DNA from: Isosphaera pallida ATCC 43644 | GTDB lineage: Bacteria; Planctomycetota; Planctomycetia; Isosphaerales; Isosphaeraceae | DNA length: 64,000 bases | NCBI RefSeq assembly: GCF_000186345.1 | Contig: NC_014962.1 | Span: 4,182,450-4,246,449 of the forward strand | Direction of reading: 5' to 3' | Shown: one piece after another, positions 8,271 to 17,071 of the stretch | How the letters are laid out: the number at the start of each line of letters is the position of its first letter | Position numbering within the stretch: position 1 is the first letter of the stretch | Translations under genes and position numbers: made by a program | The notes under the pieces: model-generated | Database searches by the model: none | What the model was told of the DNA's origin: nothing | The model's input: only the letters and a program-made list of their open reading frames with translations

Positions 8271-8933
8271 TCACGCTCCCTTCTTAGCCTTGGCGGCGTC
8301 GAGGGCCGCTTGGAAAATCCCTACGTAGGTGCCACAGCGACAGATGTTGCCGTCCAGAGCTTTTTTCACCTCGTCGAGCGTTGGGTTGGGGTTGACGTCC
8401 AGCAACGCTTTGACAGCAGTGACGAAACCAGGGGTGCAATAGCCGCACATCAGGGCGTCGTTCTTGACAAACGCGGCGGGCACCCCGTCGGGGCCGGTGG
8501 AGAAGTTCTCCACGGTCTCGATGGCGCAGCCCTGGGCGGTGACCGCCAAGGTGGTGCAGGAATTGACCGGCTTGCCGTCGAGGATCACGGTGCAGGCCCC
8601 GCAGGAGCCACGGTCGCAGACCCGTTTGGGTCCGGTGACGTCCAGGCGGTTGCGCAGGGCGTCGAGCAAGGTGGTGCGGGGCTCGACCCGGCATTCGAGC
8701 TTGCGACCGTTGACATCGAGGACAACGGCAACTTCGCCTTTGAGGACGGCGACCTCGGCTTCCTGAGCGGCCTGAACTTCATCGAGGACGGCGGCGGCCT
8801 GGCCGGTCACCACGGCGGTGGCCGCCGCAATGCCCGAGCCGCGGAGAAAGTCGCGTCGGCTGGCGGTGGGACCGCGGCCGGTTCCCTGGGAAACCGCCGG
8901 GCCGCCTTGAGAACGTGGAGCTTGGTCCGGCAT
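8271..8933 (-). CDS. molybdenum hydroxylase [2Fe-2S] subunit with Tat signal (PaoA-like)
   Basis: A 220-aa protein holding two [2Fe-2S] clusters. The plant-ferredoxin-type site is Cys106, Cys111, Cys114 and Cys126 (CDRGSCGACT...NSC). The helical-domain site is Cys163, Cys166, Cys198 and Cys200 (CGYCTPG...CRCG). A Tat signal, ASRRDFLRGSG with Arg26-Arg27 and then an Ala-rich hydrophobic stretch, should export the folded complex, as in PaoABC. I chose the ATG with AAGGAG 10 nt upstream. An upstream start would add about 27 residues without a comparable ribosome site. It is the first gene of a four-gene operon with 3-4 bp gaps. Confidence 0.93.
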   Translation of the reverse strand: MPDQAPRSQGGPAVSQGTGRGPTASRRDFLRGSGIAAATAVVTGQAAAVLDEVQAAQEAEVAVLKGEVAVVLDVNGRKLECRVEPRTTLLDALRNRLDVTGPKRVCDRGSCGACTVILDGKPVNSCTTLAVTAQGCAIETVENFSTGPDGVPAAFVKNDALMCGYCTPGFVTAVKALLDVNPNPTLDEVKKALDGNICRCGTYVGIFQAALDAAKAKKGA

Positions 8934-9516
8934 CAGTCCGTGACTCCTTGCGTGCGTGTCAATCACACCAAACAACCCCCCGACCCGTGCGACCAACCAT
9001 TGAGCCGCAGTCACAAGCGGGCAATCGTCCGATTTGAGGACGAACCACTCCCTTCAACAGCTTCGGTCGCCCACCACGCGCTTGGTTGAACCTCAAGCGA
9101 GAAAGGCGTCAACCCAAGGACGACGGGCCGAACTCGTTCGCCCGTGAGGGGGTCGGGAACGGACGACGCGGGACAATCCCGTGGAGTTTCGATCGTTGGC
9201 GGAGAGGGACGGATCGACGAGTCGAGTCAAACGGCTTTGGAATCCATCGGCTCGAATCAACGGGATTGGGAGACTCTCTTCCTGAAGCGTCCGACCTTGC
9301 GGCCACGTGAGTGGCACCATCCATCAACGATCTTGACCGACCGAGACTTCCTGGCCGTCTTGCGGGAACCGTCGAACGAGGGTGGAGGTTCGTCGGAGTG
9401 AGCGCAGCCGACCGTAGGAAGTGGACCATCCCAGCGTGGCGGTTATTCTCACCGATCACCCACGGTTCGGCAACGGGCCGGCGGATTTTCTGAATCCGCG
9501 GTAGGGGGCGCACGGT
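8934..9516. other. non-coding gap, probable promoter region of the molybdenum-hydroxylase operon
   Basis: I see no convincing gene here: open frames on both strands lack ribosome sites and family resemblance. The region must hold the operon promoter near 8934-9100 and the 3' end of the phosphatase transcript, but no sigma-factor boxes are clear enough to call. Confidence 0.5.
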
Positions 9517-11274
9517 CTAGGGCGGAGGGGAAGACGGCACTGGAAGCCGGTTGCGTGACACGCAGACCACCGTGATGTCGTCGCGCAAGGCGTCCCCGCC
9601 CAGGAAACGGTTGAGTTCGGCGGTTACCGCCAGGCCAGCCGTCTCGGCGCGATCGGGACGATGAGTCTCCAGGGCGCGTCGAATCCCTCCGTGGCCGAAG
9701 AACGATTGATGGGGATCGCCGGCCTCGGTCAAGCCGTCGCTCATCAACACCACCACGTCACCGGGATCCAACCGAGTTTGATGAACTGGGAAGGTCGCCT
9801 CGGCGAACAAGCCCAAGGGGGGTCCCCCTTCGGCAACCCCCATCTCCTCGACCCGACCGTCGTGGCGGCGGATCACCGGCGCAGGATGACCCGCGCGGGC
9901 GATGCGTACCTCGCCGGTCTCCAGTTCCAGCGTCATCAACGCCAGGGTGACATAAATCAGCTTCAATTCGTCAGAGAGCAGACGTTCGTTGAGGCGCGTT
10001 AGCATGCGATCGGGTTCGGACTCCTCGTTACAGACGATCCGCACCTCCGCCGAGAGCCGGGCCATGATGAGGGCCGCGGGCAGTCCTTTGCCGGCCACGT
10101 CGGCCACCACCACGGCCAGCAGGTGGTCGGAGCGTTGGGCGGTTCCGGCCAGCGGAGCGCGCACGGGAATGTAGCCGAAGTAGTCTCCTCCGACCGCCTC
10201 GATGGGCCGGTAGTCGTCCCAAAATTGCCAACCCGGATGCGAGGGTCTAGCGCGTGGCAGAAAGGTCAATTGAATGCGGCGGGCGTGATTCCGCTCCGCC
10301 TCCAAGCTCGTTTGCTTAATCAATCGTTCATGTAGGATCGCATTCTCCGCCGCCACCGCCGCCTGCCTCAACACCGCCTCGAACAATGCCAGGTCAGCCG
10401 GGGTGAATGGGGTCGGTTGCCGGATGGTGTCCAGCCAGACCGCTCCGACAGGAGGTTCGCGTCCCACCCGCAGCGGCGCGCACATCAGAACGCGGGTCAA
10501 CGCGCTCATCATGCTTTCGCTAAGCGAGTCGGAGTCAATGCCATCGGTGTCCAGTTGGTCGCGGAACAAGCGGGCCCGACCGCCTTGGATCACGGAGCGG
10601 ACGAGACGACAGCTGAACGACGGCGTTGGCGAAATCAAGCGATAACGCTCGGCCCGAACCTCCAAACGGCCGCTCTTGGCATCCTCGACTAGCACCAGCC
10701 CCTGGTTGCTCTGCGGGAACATCCGAAACAAGGTTTCCAGCGTGATCCTCAGCACCGAGTTCAGGTCCAGCACCGAAACGAGGCTGCCGCTCATCTCCAC
10801 CAGGGCGTCCAGTTGCCGCTTCACTGAGTCGGGGCGGCCCCGCCAGGCCTCCGACTCGGTCAACGAATCGGTTCGTGTCACGGGATCGAGGCGAGACTCG
10901 GCCTGAAACAGCAGAAACACGTCGCCAATCTGAATCTCGTCGCCGTCCCGCAGCACCGCCGACTGGCCGCGTAGCACGCGATCGTTGAGTTGGGTGCCTA
11001 GCGAACTGTCCAAATCGGTCAACATGAACACAACCCGGCCGTCCGGCTCGATGACGCGATCGATTCGCGCGTGACGACGCGAAATGTTGGGCGCGGGGAA
11101 AACCAGGTCACAGTATTTCGAGTTGCGTCCCAACGTGATCGTGTTGGTTCGCAGTTCAATGAGTTTGCCCGCCTCCGGACCATCCAGGAGGTGAAGCGCA
11201 GGGACCGTCGTGCCTTGGAACGAAGAAGGGAGGGTCACGTTTCGAGCCGTCCTTTTCGATCCCTCTCGGCGCAA
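9517..11274 (-). CDS. FHA-GAF-PP2C (SpoIIE/RsbU-type) serine phosphatase
   Basis: A signalling phosphatase of up to 585 aa. The N-terminal FHA domain (about 25-125: TLGRNSKYCD, ISRRHARI, LDSSLGTQLND) binds phosphothreonine. A GAF-like domain follows (about 155-325), and then a PP2C domain of the SpoIIE/RsbU type (about 335-575) with EAVGGDYFGY, VADVAGKGLPAAL, LMSDGLTEAGD and RDDITVVCV, which supply the metal-binding aspartates. Such proteins usually dephosphorylate anti-sigma-factor antagonists in partner-switching systems; no kinase or antagonist gene is adjacent. The longest frame begins at a TTG without a ribosome site. A GTG at 11238 with AAGGA upstream is a plausible alternative, so the start is uncertain. 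Confidence 0.9.
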   Translation of the reverse strand: MRREGSKRTARNVTLPSSFQGTTVPALHLLDGPEAGKLIELRTNTITLGRNSKYCDLVFPAPNISRRHARIDRVIEPDGRVVFMLTDLDSSLGTQLNDRVLRGQSAVLRDGDEIQIGDVFLLFQAESRLDPVTRTDSLTESEAWRGRPDSVKRQLDALVEMSGSLVSVLDLNSVLRITLETLFRMFPQSNQGLVLVEDAKSGRLEVRAERYRLISPTPSFSCRLVRSVIQGGRARLFRDQLDTDGIDSDSLSESMMSALTRVLMCAPLRVGREPPVGAVWLDTIRQPTPFTPADLALFEAVLRQAAVAAENAILHERLIKQTSLEAERNHARRIQLTFLPRARPSHPGWQFWDDYRPIEAVGGDYFGYIPVRAPLAGTAQRSDHLLAVVVADVAGKGLPAALIMARLSAEVRIVCNEESEPDRMLTRLNERLLSDELKLIYVTLALMTLELETGEVRIARAGHPAPVIRRHDGRVEEMGVAEGGPPLGLFAEATFPVHQTRLDPGDVVVLMSDGLTEAGDPHQSFFGHGGIRRALETHRPDRAETAGLAVTAELNRFLGGDALRDDITVVCVSRNRLPVPSSPPP

Positions 11275-11366
11275 CGGAAAATCGTGGCAGCACCACGTTC
11301 GACGCCGATTTTCAACTGTTCACAGATCAGAACGTCAAACTATGGGCTTACGGACCACCGCCGATC

Positions 11367-12647
11367 TCAAGGGATTGGTGTCGAGTATCTCACCGGCTCA
11401 GCGGTCGGCTCGGCTCGGGGCGGCCAGTCCAGATCGAGATAAACCAGATGGTGGTCGGAACTGGTCTCGGGATCGACCAGACGGGCCCAGGGGGAGTCGG
11501 ACCGGGGCCAAACCACGCCACCGCCCCGAACCGTCAGTCCACGGGCGGGTAGGACGTAATCGACCCGCAGATTTCCCACCGCGCGATCGTCGAAATCGGC
11601 GGTGTCGTAACGCGGATCGCCTTGATGGTCGCGGTTCGCTTGGCCTTGGATTCGGGCAGCCTCAACCGCACCTGGGGACTCGGGACGAAACGAGGCGTCC
11701 ACTCGGGGATGTTCCAGAAGCTGACGGATCGCGTTGAGGCTGCCGGGGGGATCGAACGGGTCGGAATTCAAGTCACCCAGAATGGCAAACCACCGCGGCG
11801 GTTCGAGGGAACCATGAACACCTTTGGCGTTGAGCCAGGACGACTTGGGGGGGCCACTGAGGTAATCGGCCCAGAGACGAATCTCATCATGGTTGCGGGC
11901 GACGTTGCGCCTCTCAGGGCCGTCGAAGGCGGGCGGAGTCGGGTGGCTGGCGAGGATGTTCAAGGAGACGCCGTCAATGTCGATGGGTACATCCCAATGG
12001 CTTTTGGAGGAAAGGCGGAACACCTTGAGATCCTCTGCGTCGTACCAGGGGTTACCCTGAGGGTTGCGAGGCAGCATCGGGTTAGGCATGTCGGACCACA
12101 GGACGGTTTGGAAATCCCGTAGGGCCTCGCGGCGGATTGGGTAAACCGACAGGAGCGCCATGCCGTATTGACCGGGGTGTTGGCCATAGCCTAGGCAATC
12201 CTCGCCGTAACCGCGTTGTCCTGGTTGGCCGACGATCTGACCATTCTTGTCGAGGTCGCGTCCACTGGGCACGCCGGTGTTGACCGGACCGATCAGGTGG
12301 TGAGGGAAGATGCGGGGCGGCGCACCGTTTTGGGAAACCGCCAGGTAGCGGGTCTGGAAGGCGTCTAGCGCGACTCCGTCGGGGTCGTAGTCAAACTCGT
12401 TCAAAAGGATCACGTCGGGAGCAACGCGCTGGATGACCTCGGCGATGACGCGGGCCTGAGGATCGTCGGGGGTAGCTAGCGAGGCGATAAGGCCGCCAGC
12501 TTGGGGCCGATTGAGCGATACATTGAAGGTTGCCACCCGAATGCAGCCGGGCGGTTTGGGAGGAACCAGTGGCTCCTGGGCGTTCAAGGGGCACGACCAA
12601 CAGGCCATGAGTAACACCGCCGAAAACACACGGCCGCGACCGGTCAT
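11367..12647 (-). CDS. secreted endonuclease/exonuclease/phosphatase-family hydrolase
   Basis: A 426-aa member of the EEP (DNase I-like) fold. A signal peptide is visible (RGRVFSAVLLMACWSCPLNA, then QEP), so it acts outside the cytoplasm. EEP motifs are VATFNVSL, PDVILLNEFDYDPDG (metal-binding Glu), ASHPTPPAFDG (His), ILGDLNSDP (Asp/Asn) and SSDHHLVYLDL (Asp-His). The sequence GPVNTGVPSGRDLDKNGQ is a lineage-type insertion. The family covers nucleases, sphingomyelinases and phosphatases, and the substrate is not readable. A second secreted EEP gene lies at 22289-23359 but is not a close copy. Confidence 0.85.
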   Translation of the reverse strand: MTGRGRVFSAVLLMACWSCPLNAQEPLVPPKPPGCIRVATFNVSLNRPQAGGLIASLATPDDPQARVIAEVIQRVAPDVILLNEFDYDPDGVALDAFQTRYLAVSQNGAPPRIFPHHLIGPVNTGVPSGRDLDKNGQIVGQPGQRGYGEDCLGYGQHPGQYGMALLSVYPIRREALRDFQTVLWSDMPNPMLPRNPQGNPWYDAEDLKVFRLSSKSHWDVPIDIDGVSLNILASHPTPPAFDGPERRNVARNHDEIRLWADYLSGPPKSSWLNAKGVHGSLEPPRWFAILGDLNSDPFDPPGSLNAIRQLLEHPRVDASFRPESPGAVEAARIQGQANRDHQGDPRYDTADFDDRAVGNLRVDYVLPARGLTVRGGGVVWPRSDSPWARLVDPETSSDHHLVYLDLDWPPRAEPTAEPVRYSTPIP

Positions 12648-12746
12648 GGAGCGTCACCTGTGACGGAGGGGGAGGCCAAAATGGGAGTGACCATCGCGTT
12701 GACGTGGAAAGGGGGGCCGATGGTCGGTCCTGCATGAAGCACAAAT

Positions 12747-12800
12747 CCGATCAGATCGGATTCGATTCGATCAGATCAAATCAGATCAGATCAGATCAGA
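12747..12800. repeat. short tandem AGATC repeat
   Basis: A run of GATCA/AGATC pentamers with a few variants lies just upstream of the EEP gene and overlaps the last codons of the next minus-strand gene. It is most regular from 12768 to 12800. It may be a slippage-prone microsatellite; no function is evident. Confidence 0.7.
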
Positions 12801-13650
12801 GGGGACGCGGTCGATGCAGGTTGGAAAGTCGAGCGGAGGCGAGCCGAGTGCCGGGACCGGACAGGGCTTTGGGGGGGGAGAAAATCTCCCGCATCACAAC
12901 GAAGTCTCGCCACCGTTCAGGCTTGCTTCGGAGTTCTTGAAGCAAAGGGAATCTGCCTGAGGACGAGGTTGCGGATGTTGACGCTGCCGCAGGGTTGGCC
13001 CGCGTGTCGATCTCGGCAGTCGAGGGGGGAAGTTGGGAAGAGTCCAGACCGCGAAGGATGACGGGGTTGAGGGACGCGAGTTGCTCGATGTTCATCGAGC
13101 CCGGCGCGCCGGATTGATGGCCGCGGGCGGCCTTAGAAGCGGCCTCGCGGCGGGTCTTCTCGCGGGCTCGATCACGGTCCCGGTCTCGATCTCGTTGACG
13201 CTCTCGGATGCGGTCGGGAGAACGTCGGATCACGATGGGCGGGCGGTTGTCGGGGATGAAAATGAGTTCCTCAAGGGGTTCGCGCTCGCGGTCGCGGTCG
13301 CGCTGACGCTCACGGGTAGGTTGGCGTTCCCGCTCCCGTTGACGCTCCCGTTCCCGATCGAAGTCGCCGACACCGGGAAGACGGGGGGGACTGGCCGACT
13401 CCAAGGGTCGAACGCCGGGCGCGTCACCACGTGGGGGGGGCGGCGGCGGGGGAGGTTGACGCAAGGGAGGCGGTTGCTGACGAGGCGGCGCGACTGGGCG
13501 AGCGAACTCCTCGTCCAGATCGACCGGTGGCCGAACCGGGTTGGGTTGGGGACGCGCCGCGGGCTCGCGGTTGAACAGGGCGTTGAAGATCCAGATGGCG
13601 GTCAACACCAAGGGGATCACCACGCGCAGAATGTCGCCCAGGTCGTTCAT
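12796..13650 (-). CDS. membrane-anchored Pro-rich and Arg/Asp/Glu-repeat protein
   Basis: A protein of about 284 aa that I do not recognise. The N-terminus has one membrane helix (about residues 6-24, ILRVVIPLVLTAIWIFNALF). A proline-rich stretch with a run of eight or more prolines follows. Next is a highly charged region made of RERDR/RQRDRD-type repeats (DNA about 13150-13370), interrupted by EELIFIPDNRPPIVIRR. The C-terminal third is ordinary sequence. It may be a scaffold or nucleic-acid-binding membrane protein, but that is a guess from charge. The start is uncertain: an ATG at 13650 or a TTG five codons upstream, neither with a good ribosome site. The last residues run into the pentamer repeat. 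Confidence 0.65.
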   Translation of the reverse strand: MNDLGDILRVVIPLVLTAIWIFNALFNREPAARPQPNPVRPPVDLDEEFARPVAPPRQQPPPLRQPPPPPPPPRGDAPGVRPLESASPPRLPGVGDFDRERERQRERERQPTRERQRDRDREREPLEELIFIPDNRPPIVIRRSPDRIRERQRDRDRDRDRAREKTRREAASKAARGHQSGAPGSMNIEQLASLNPVILRGLDSSQLPPSTAEIDTRANPAAASTSATSSSGRFPLLQELRSKPERWRDFVVMREIFSPPKALSGPGTRLASARLSNLHRPRPL

Positions 13651-13968
13651 GGCGGCGGCTCGCAACGCGAAGGAAAGGAAAGGGGCAGCGAATCAATCCG
13701 AGACGATTCAACTCGTTGAGGATAGGGTTTGACTCGACTGCCGATCCAATAGGATGGATGGGGTCGGGTTGGATAAGATCGCGTCTCCTCGGGATGACCC
13801 GCCACCGCCCTCGCCTCAAGCGACCGAAGCTGGGGGTCGAGATATGGAGACGTTGGGTCATGGAGCGTCCGAGGAGAAGGACGCGAGTCAGGGAGCGCGG
13901 GATTCCTCTGTTCCTGCCGTTGCCGCTGGGAGATGATCTCGGAGCGGCAACCCGAATTGAATTACGTC

Positions 13969-15045
13969 TCAAGCGGTGGTAACCGATCGGCTGGTAGTTT
14001 CGTTGTGGCCGGTGTTGGCGATGGCGGCCCGCATCTCGGTGTCGGCCTGGACGTTGCGGAGGTTGTAGTAATCCATCACACCGAGCTTGCCTTCGCGTAG
14101 CGCTGCGGCGATTGCTTGAGGCACTTCGGCCTCGGCTAACACGACTTTGGCACGGTTTTCCTGGATCAGCGCCATCATTTCCTGCTCGCGGGCTACGGCG
14201 AAGGCGCGACGTTCCTCGGCTTTGGCACGGGCCACCCGGGTGTCGGCCTCGGCTTGTTGGGCTTGGAGGTTGGCCCCGATGTTGTCGCCCACGTCAATGT
14301 CGGCGATGTCGATGGACAGAATCTCGAAGGCGGTGCCGGCGTCAAGTCCTTTTTCCAGCACCCGCTTGGAGATCATGTCGGGGTTCTCCAGCACCTGCTT
14401 ATGATTTTCCGCCGAGCCGATGGTGGTCACGATCCCCTCGCCGACCCGGGCGATGATGGTTTCCTCAGTAGCACCGCCCACGAGGCGGTCGATGTTGGTC
14501 CGCACCGTCACCCGGGCTTTGGCCTTGAGTTGGATGCCATCTTTGGCGACGGCATCTACCGTGGTCCGGCCCTTCATTGGGTCGGGGCAGTCGATCACTT
14601 TGGGATTGACGCTGGTTTGGATCGCCTCGAGCACGTTGCGGCCCGCCAGGTCGATCGCCGCGGCGCGACGCCACGACAGCGGAATCTCGGCCCGGTTGGC
14701 CGCGATCAGCGCCTTGATGACGCTAGGCACGTTACCCCCGGCCAGAAAGTGCGCCTCCAGCGCCTTGGTCGTCACCCCATCCTTGTCGCTCAGACCAGCC
14801 TGCATCGCCATGATCTTCGACCGCACAATCACGTTGGGATTGACCCGACGCAGCGACATTCCCACCAGGTCCATCAAGCCGATGCCCGCCCTCGTGGTCC
14901 AAGATTGAATCCAAAGATTGAAAAACTTTGCGACAAACACGAAAAGGAACAACAACAACAACCCTAGGGCGATCAGAACCGCCACAAGAATGAAACTGGG
15001 ATCCCCCTGGGCGAATGGAACCAATCCGGAGACAAAAACGTTCAT
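13969..15045 (-). CDS. floA: flotillin-like protein FloA
   Basis: A 358-aa bacterial flotillin of the UPF0365/YqfA family, which organises functional membrane microdomains. One N-terminal membrane segment (about 16-38) is followed by a PHB/SPFH-like domain ([20 protein letters not shown]..., [20 protein letters not shown]) and an Ala/Glu-rich C-terminal coiled coil ([18 protein letters not shown]). Family length is about 330 aa, so the gene is complete. The chosen ATG has GAGG 6 nt upstream; a longer frame adds 31 residues without support. It stands between the charged-repeat protein and the HtrA-type protease, all on the same strand but with gaps over 300 bp, so probably separate units. Confidence 0.93.
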   Translation of the reverse strand: MNVFVSGLVPFAQGDPSFILVAVLIALGLLLLFLFVFVAKFFNLWIQSWTTRAGIGLMDLVGMSLRRVNPNVIVRSKIMAMQAGLSDKDGVTTKALEAHFLAGGNVPSVIKALIAANRAEIPLSWRRAAAIDLAGRNVLEAIQTSVNPKVIDCPDPMKGRTTVDAVAKDGIQLKAKARVTVRTNIDRLVGGATEETIIARVGEGIVTTIGSAENHKQVLENPDMISKRVLEKGLDAGTAFEILSIDIADIDVGDNIGANLQAQQAEADTRVARAKAEERRAFAVAREQEMMALIQENRAKVVLAEAEVPQAIAAALREGKLGVMDYYNLRNVQADTEMRAAIANTGHNETTSRSVTTA

Positions 15046-15327
15046 GGGAAACCTCAATCCTGGGGTCGGAGGGTGCGGAGCCAAACTACGGGAGCGATCA
15101 GTGGAGACCCCGGCTTGGACAGAGGACGAGCGAAACACGCCTTCGTCGCGTCCATCACCATGGAGCTGGCTTGCGATGGGGTCGGTTTGAGATCATCAAA
15201 GGTCGAAGTAACCGAAAGGGGTTGGAGCATCCAATGGTTTTCGCCTCCGGCTGATCAGGAATCAGATTGTATGGCGACCACGTGGTCGCTGGCAAGCACG
15301 AGCCGCGGCGCATGGGCAGCCGAGCCG

Positions 15328-15349
15328 GGTTCAGGCGACCGCCTGAACC
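15328..15349 (-). terminator. perfect inverted repeat, candidate terminator after the HtrA-type gene
   Basis: Ten-base arms (15328-15337 and 15340-15349) are separated by 2 bases, starting 41 nt after the protease stop. A flanking CCGGG/CCCGG pair can extend or compete with the stem. No T-run follows on the minus strand, so termination is plausible but not certain. The rest of 15046-15390 shows no gene. Confidence 0.5.
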
Positions 15350-15390
15350 AACCCGGCCGGATGTTTGGGGCCAAGGGTCTTAGTTCGGGA

Positions 15391-16857
15391 TCACGGGTTG
15401 CCACCGCTGGGGGCAATGACCAGAATGCCGTCGGTGCCGTCGGGTTGCCGCACTTGGAGGAAGATTTCTTCGCCCGGCATGAGGCGCATGACGATTTGGT
15501 CGCATTGGGCGGGGTTGAACACAGGGATGCGGTTGATTCTCAGCAGAGCCATGCCGGGACGCAATCCAGCGCGTTCTGCGGGGGTGTCGCGTCCTACCTG
15601 GGTCACGATGACTCCCGGGCCACGTCTCAGATTCAATCCAACCGACTCCTCGGGGGTGGCGGACCTGACGGTGAACCCCAGGGAGGCCACCGAGGGCAAC
15701 TCGGCGAGGACGACCTCCAACGACCTCAATTGGCCTTCCCGATAAAACTCCAGCTTGACCCGGGAACCGACCCCTAAACGACCGATCTTGTTGCGCAGGT
15801 CGGCCACGTCGCGCACTGGTTCGCCATCCAAACGGACCACGATGTCGCCTACCCGCATTTGGGCTTTTTCGGCGGGACTCCCTGGAACGAGGCTGGCTAT
15901 TTTGGCCCCCTGGGGCGGGTCGATGCCGATCTCCCGGGCTTCGGCGGGGTCGAGGGGTTCCAGAAGAACGCCCATGTATCCTCGGATGACCCGCTGATGT
16001 ACGATGAGCTGTTCCACGACCGGCTTGACCACCGAAGCCGGAATCGCCAGGCCGATCCCCTGGTTGAAGCCGGTCTCCGACAGGATCGCGGTGTTGATGC
16101 CAACCACCTCCCCCTTGAGGTTGACCAGGGGACCGCCCGAGTTGCCGGGGTTGATCGCCGCGTCGGTTTGGATGAAATCCTGGTAAATCTCTTCCTGTTG
16201 AAGCATGGGGATGTTCGAGCGGCGGGTGGCCGAGACGATTCCGGCCGAGACGCTCTGTTCCAAAAAGAAGGGACTTCCAACGGCGAGAACCCAGTCGCCC
16301 ACATCCAGGGAGTCGGAGTCTCCCCAGGCCGCCTCCACCGGCAACGGGGCAGGCACTTGGATGACCGCCAAATCGGTCTTGGGGTCGGCTCCAACCAGCC
16401 GCCCGACCAATTCCTGGCCGCGTTGCAGCTTGACGGTGATGGATGTGGCGTTTTGAATCACGTGGTTGTTGGTGACGATATAGCCCCGCCGACGGTCGTA
16501 AATCACTCCCGAGCCAATCCCGGACTCCACTCCAAAACCGCCCACCCGATTGAGGCCGTTGGTCCGCACCTGAACCACGCTGGGCATCACCCGGGTCGCC
16601 GCCATGCGGAACAGACCCGATGAGCGGGACAACACCCCCTGCTCGTCCAGCTGGCGCAACATTTGCGCCGTCGCCTCGGAGCGTCCTAGTTCCCAAGAAA
16701 AACCGATCCGAAAGGCCAACCAGGGACCCAGCGCCACGAGGCAAAATCCCAGGAACAGCGCGAGGATCAATAGAATCGGGCCCAGACGCAATCCCGAGCC
16801 CTGCTGGGGCGCGTCCTCGATGCGAAAGACTTCGGGACCATCAAGCGCCATGAGCAT
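15391..16857 (-). CDS. HtrA/Deg-type membrane-anchored serine protease with two PDZ domains
   Basis: A 488-aa envelope quality-control protease. One membrane helix (about 27-50) anchors it, with the protease outside. The trypsin-like domain (about 88-275) has a complete triad: His132 (TNNHV), Asp162 (KTDLAV) and Ser240 (NPGNSGGPL). PDZ1 (about 290-375) and PDZ2 (about 385-475) follow. The length and layout match DegS/DegP relatives. The first ATG was used; the second ATG, two codons later, is equally possible. It lies between dnaB and floA on the same strand. Confidence 0.93.
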   Translation of the reverse strand: MLMALDGPEVFRIEDAPQQGSGLRLGPILLILALFLGFCLVALGPWLAFRIGFSWELGRSEATAQMLRQLDEQGVLSRSSGLFRMAATRVMPSVVQVRTNGLNRVGGFGVESGIGSGVIYDRRRGYIVTNNHVIQNATSITVKLQRGQELVGRLVGADPKTDLAVIQVPAPLPVEAAWGDSDSLDVGDWVLAVGSPFFLEQSVSAGIVSATRRSNIPMLQQEEIYQDFIQTDAAINPGNSGGPLVNLKGEVVGINTAILSETGFNQGIGLAIPASVVKPVVEQLIVHQRVIRGYMGVLLEPLDPAEAREIGIDPPQGAKIASLVPGSPAEKAQMRVGDIVVRLDGEPVRDVADLRNKIGRLGVGSRVKLEFYREGQLRSLEVVLAELPSVASLGFTVRSATPEESVGLNLRRGPGVIVTQVGRDTPAERAGLRPGMALLRINRIPVFNPAQCDQIVMRLMPGEEIFLQVRQPDGTDGILVIAPSGGNP

Positions 16858-17071
16858 TCGTCCTTCTGTATGCCACTTCCACCGAGTCGCCGAGCCATTG
16901 TGGAACGGGGTGTCCCGACGCCGTCACCACGGATCAAGCAACCCCCAACCGGATGATGGCGAGGGTCAGCCTGATCGCTTCGGCGTCCCCGAAATCTCTC
17001 CATGATTGAAGCTAGGCGTTTTTCCGAGCGATTTCAAGACGCGCCGCGCTGCCTTCCCTACGCCGTCTGGT

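Noticed and set aside
12747-13370. CRISPR array
   Set aside because: The repeats are short pentamers and codon repeats without spacer units of regular length.
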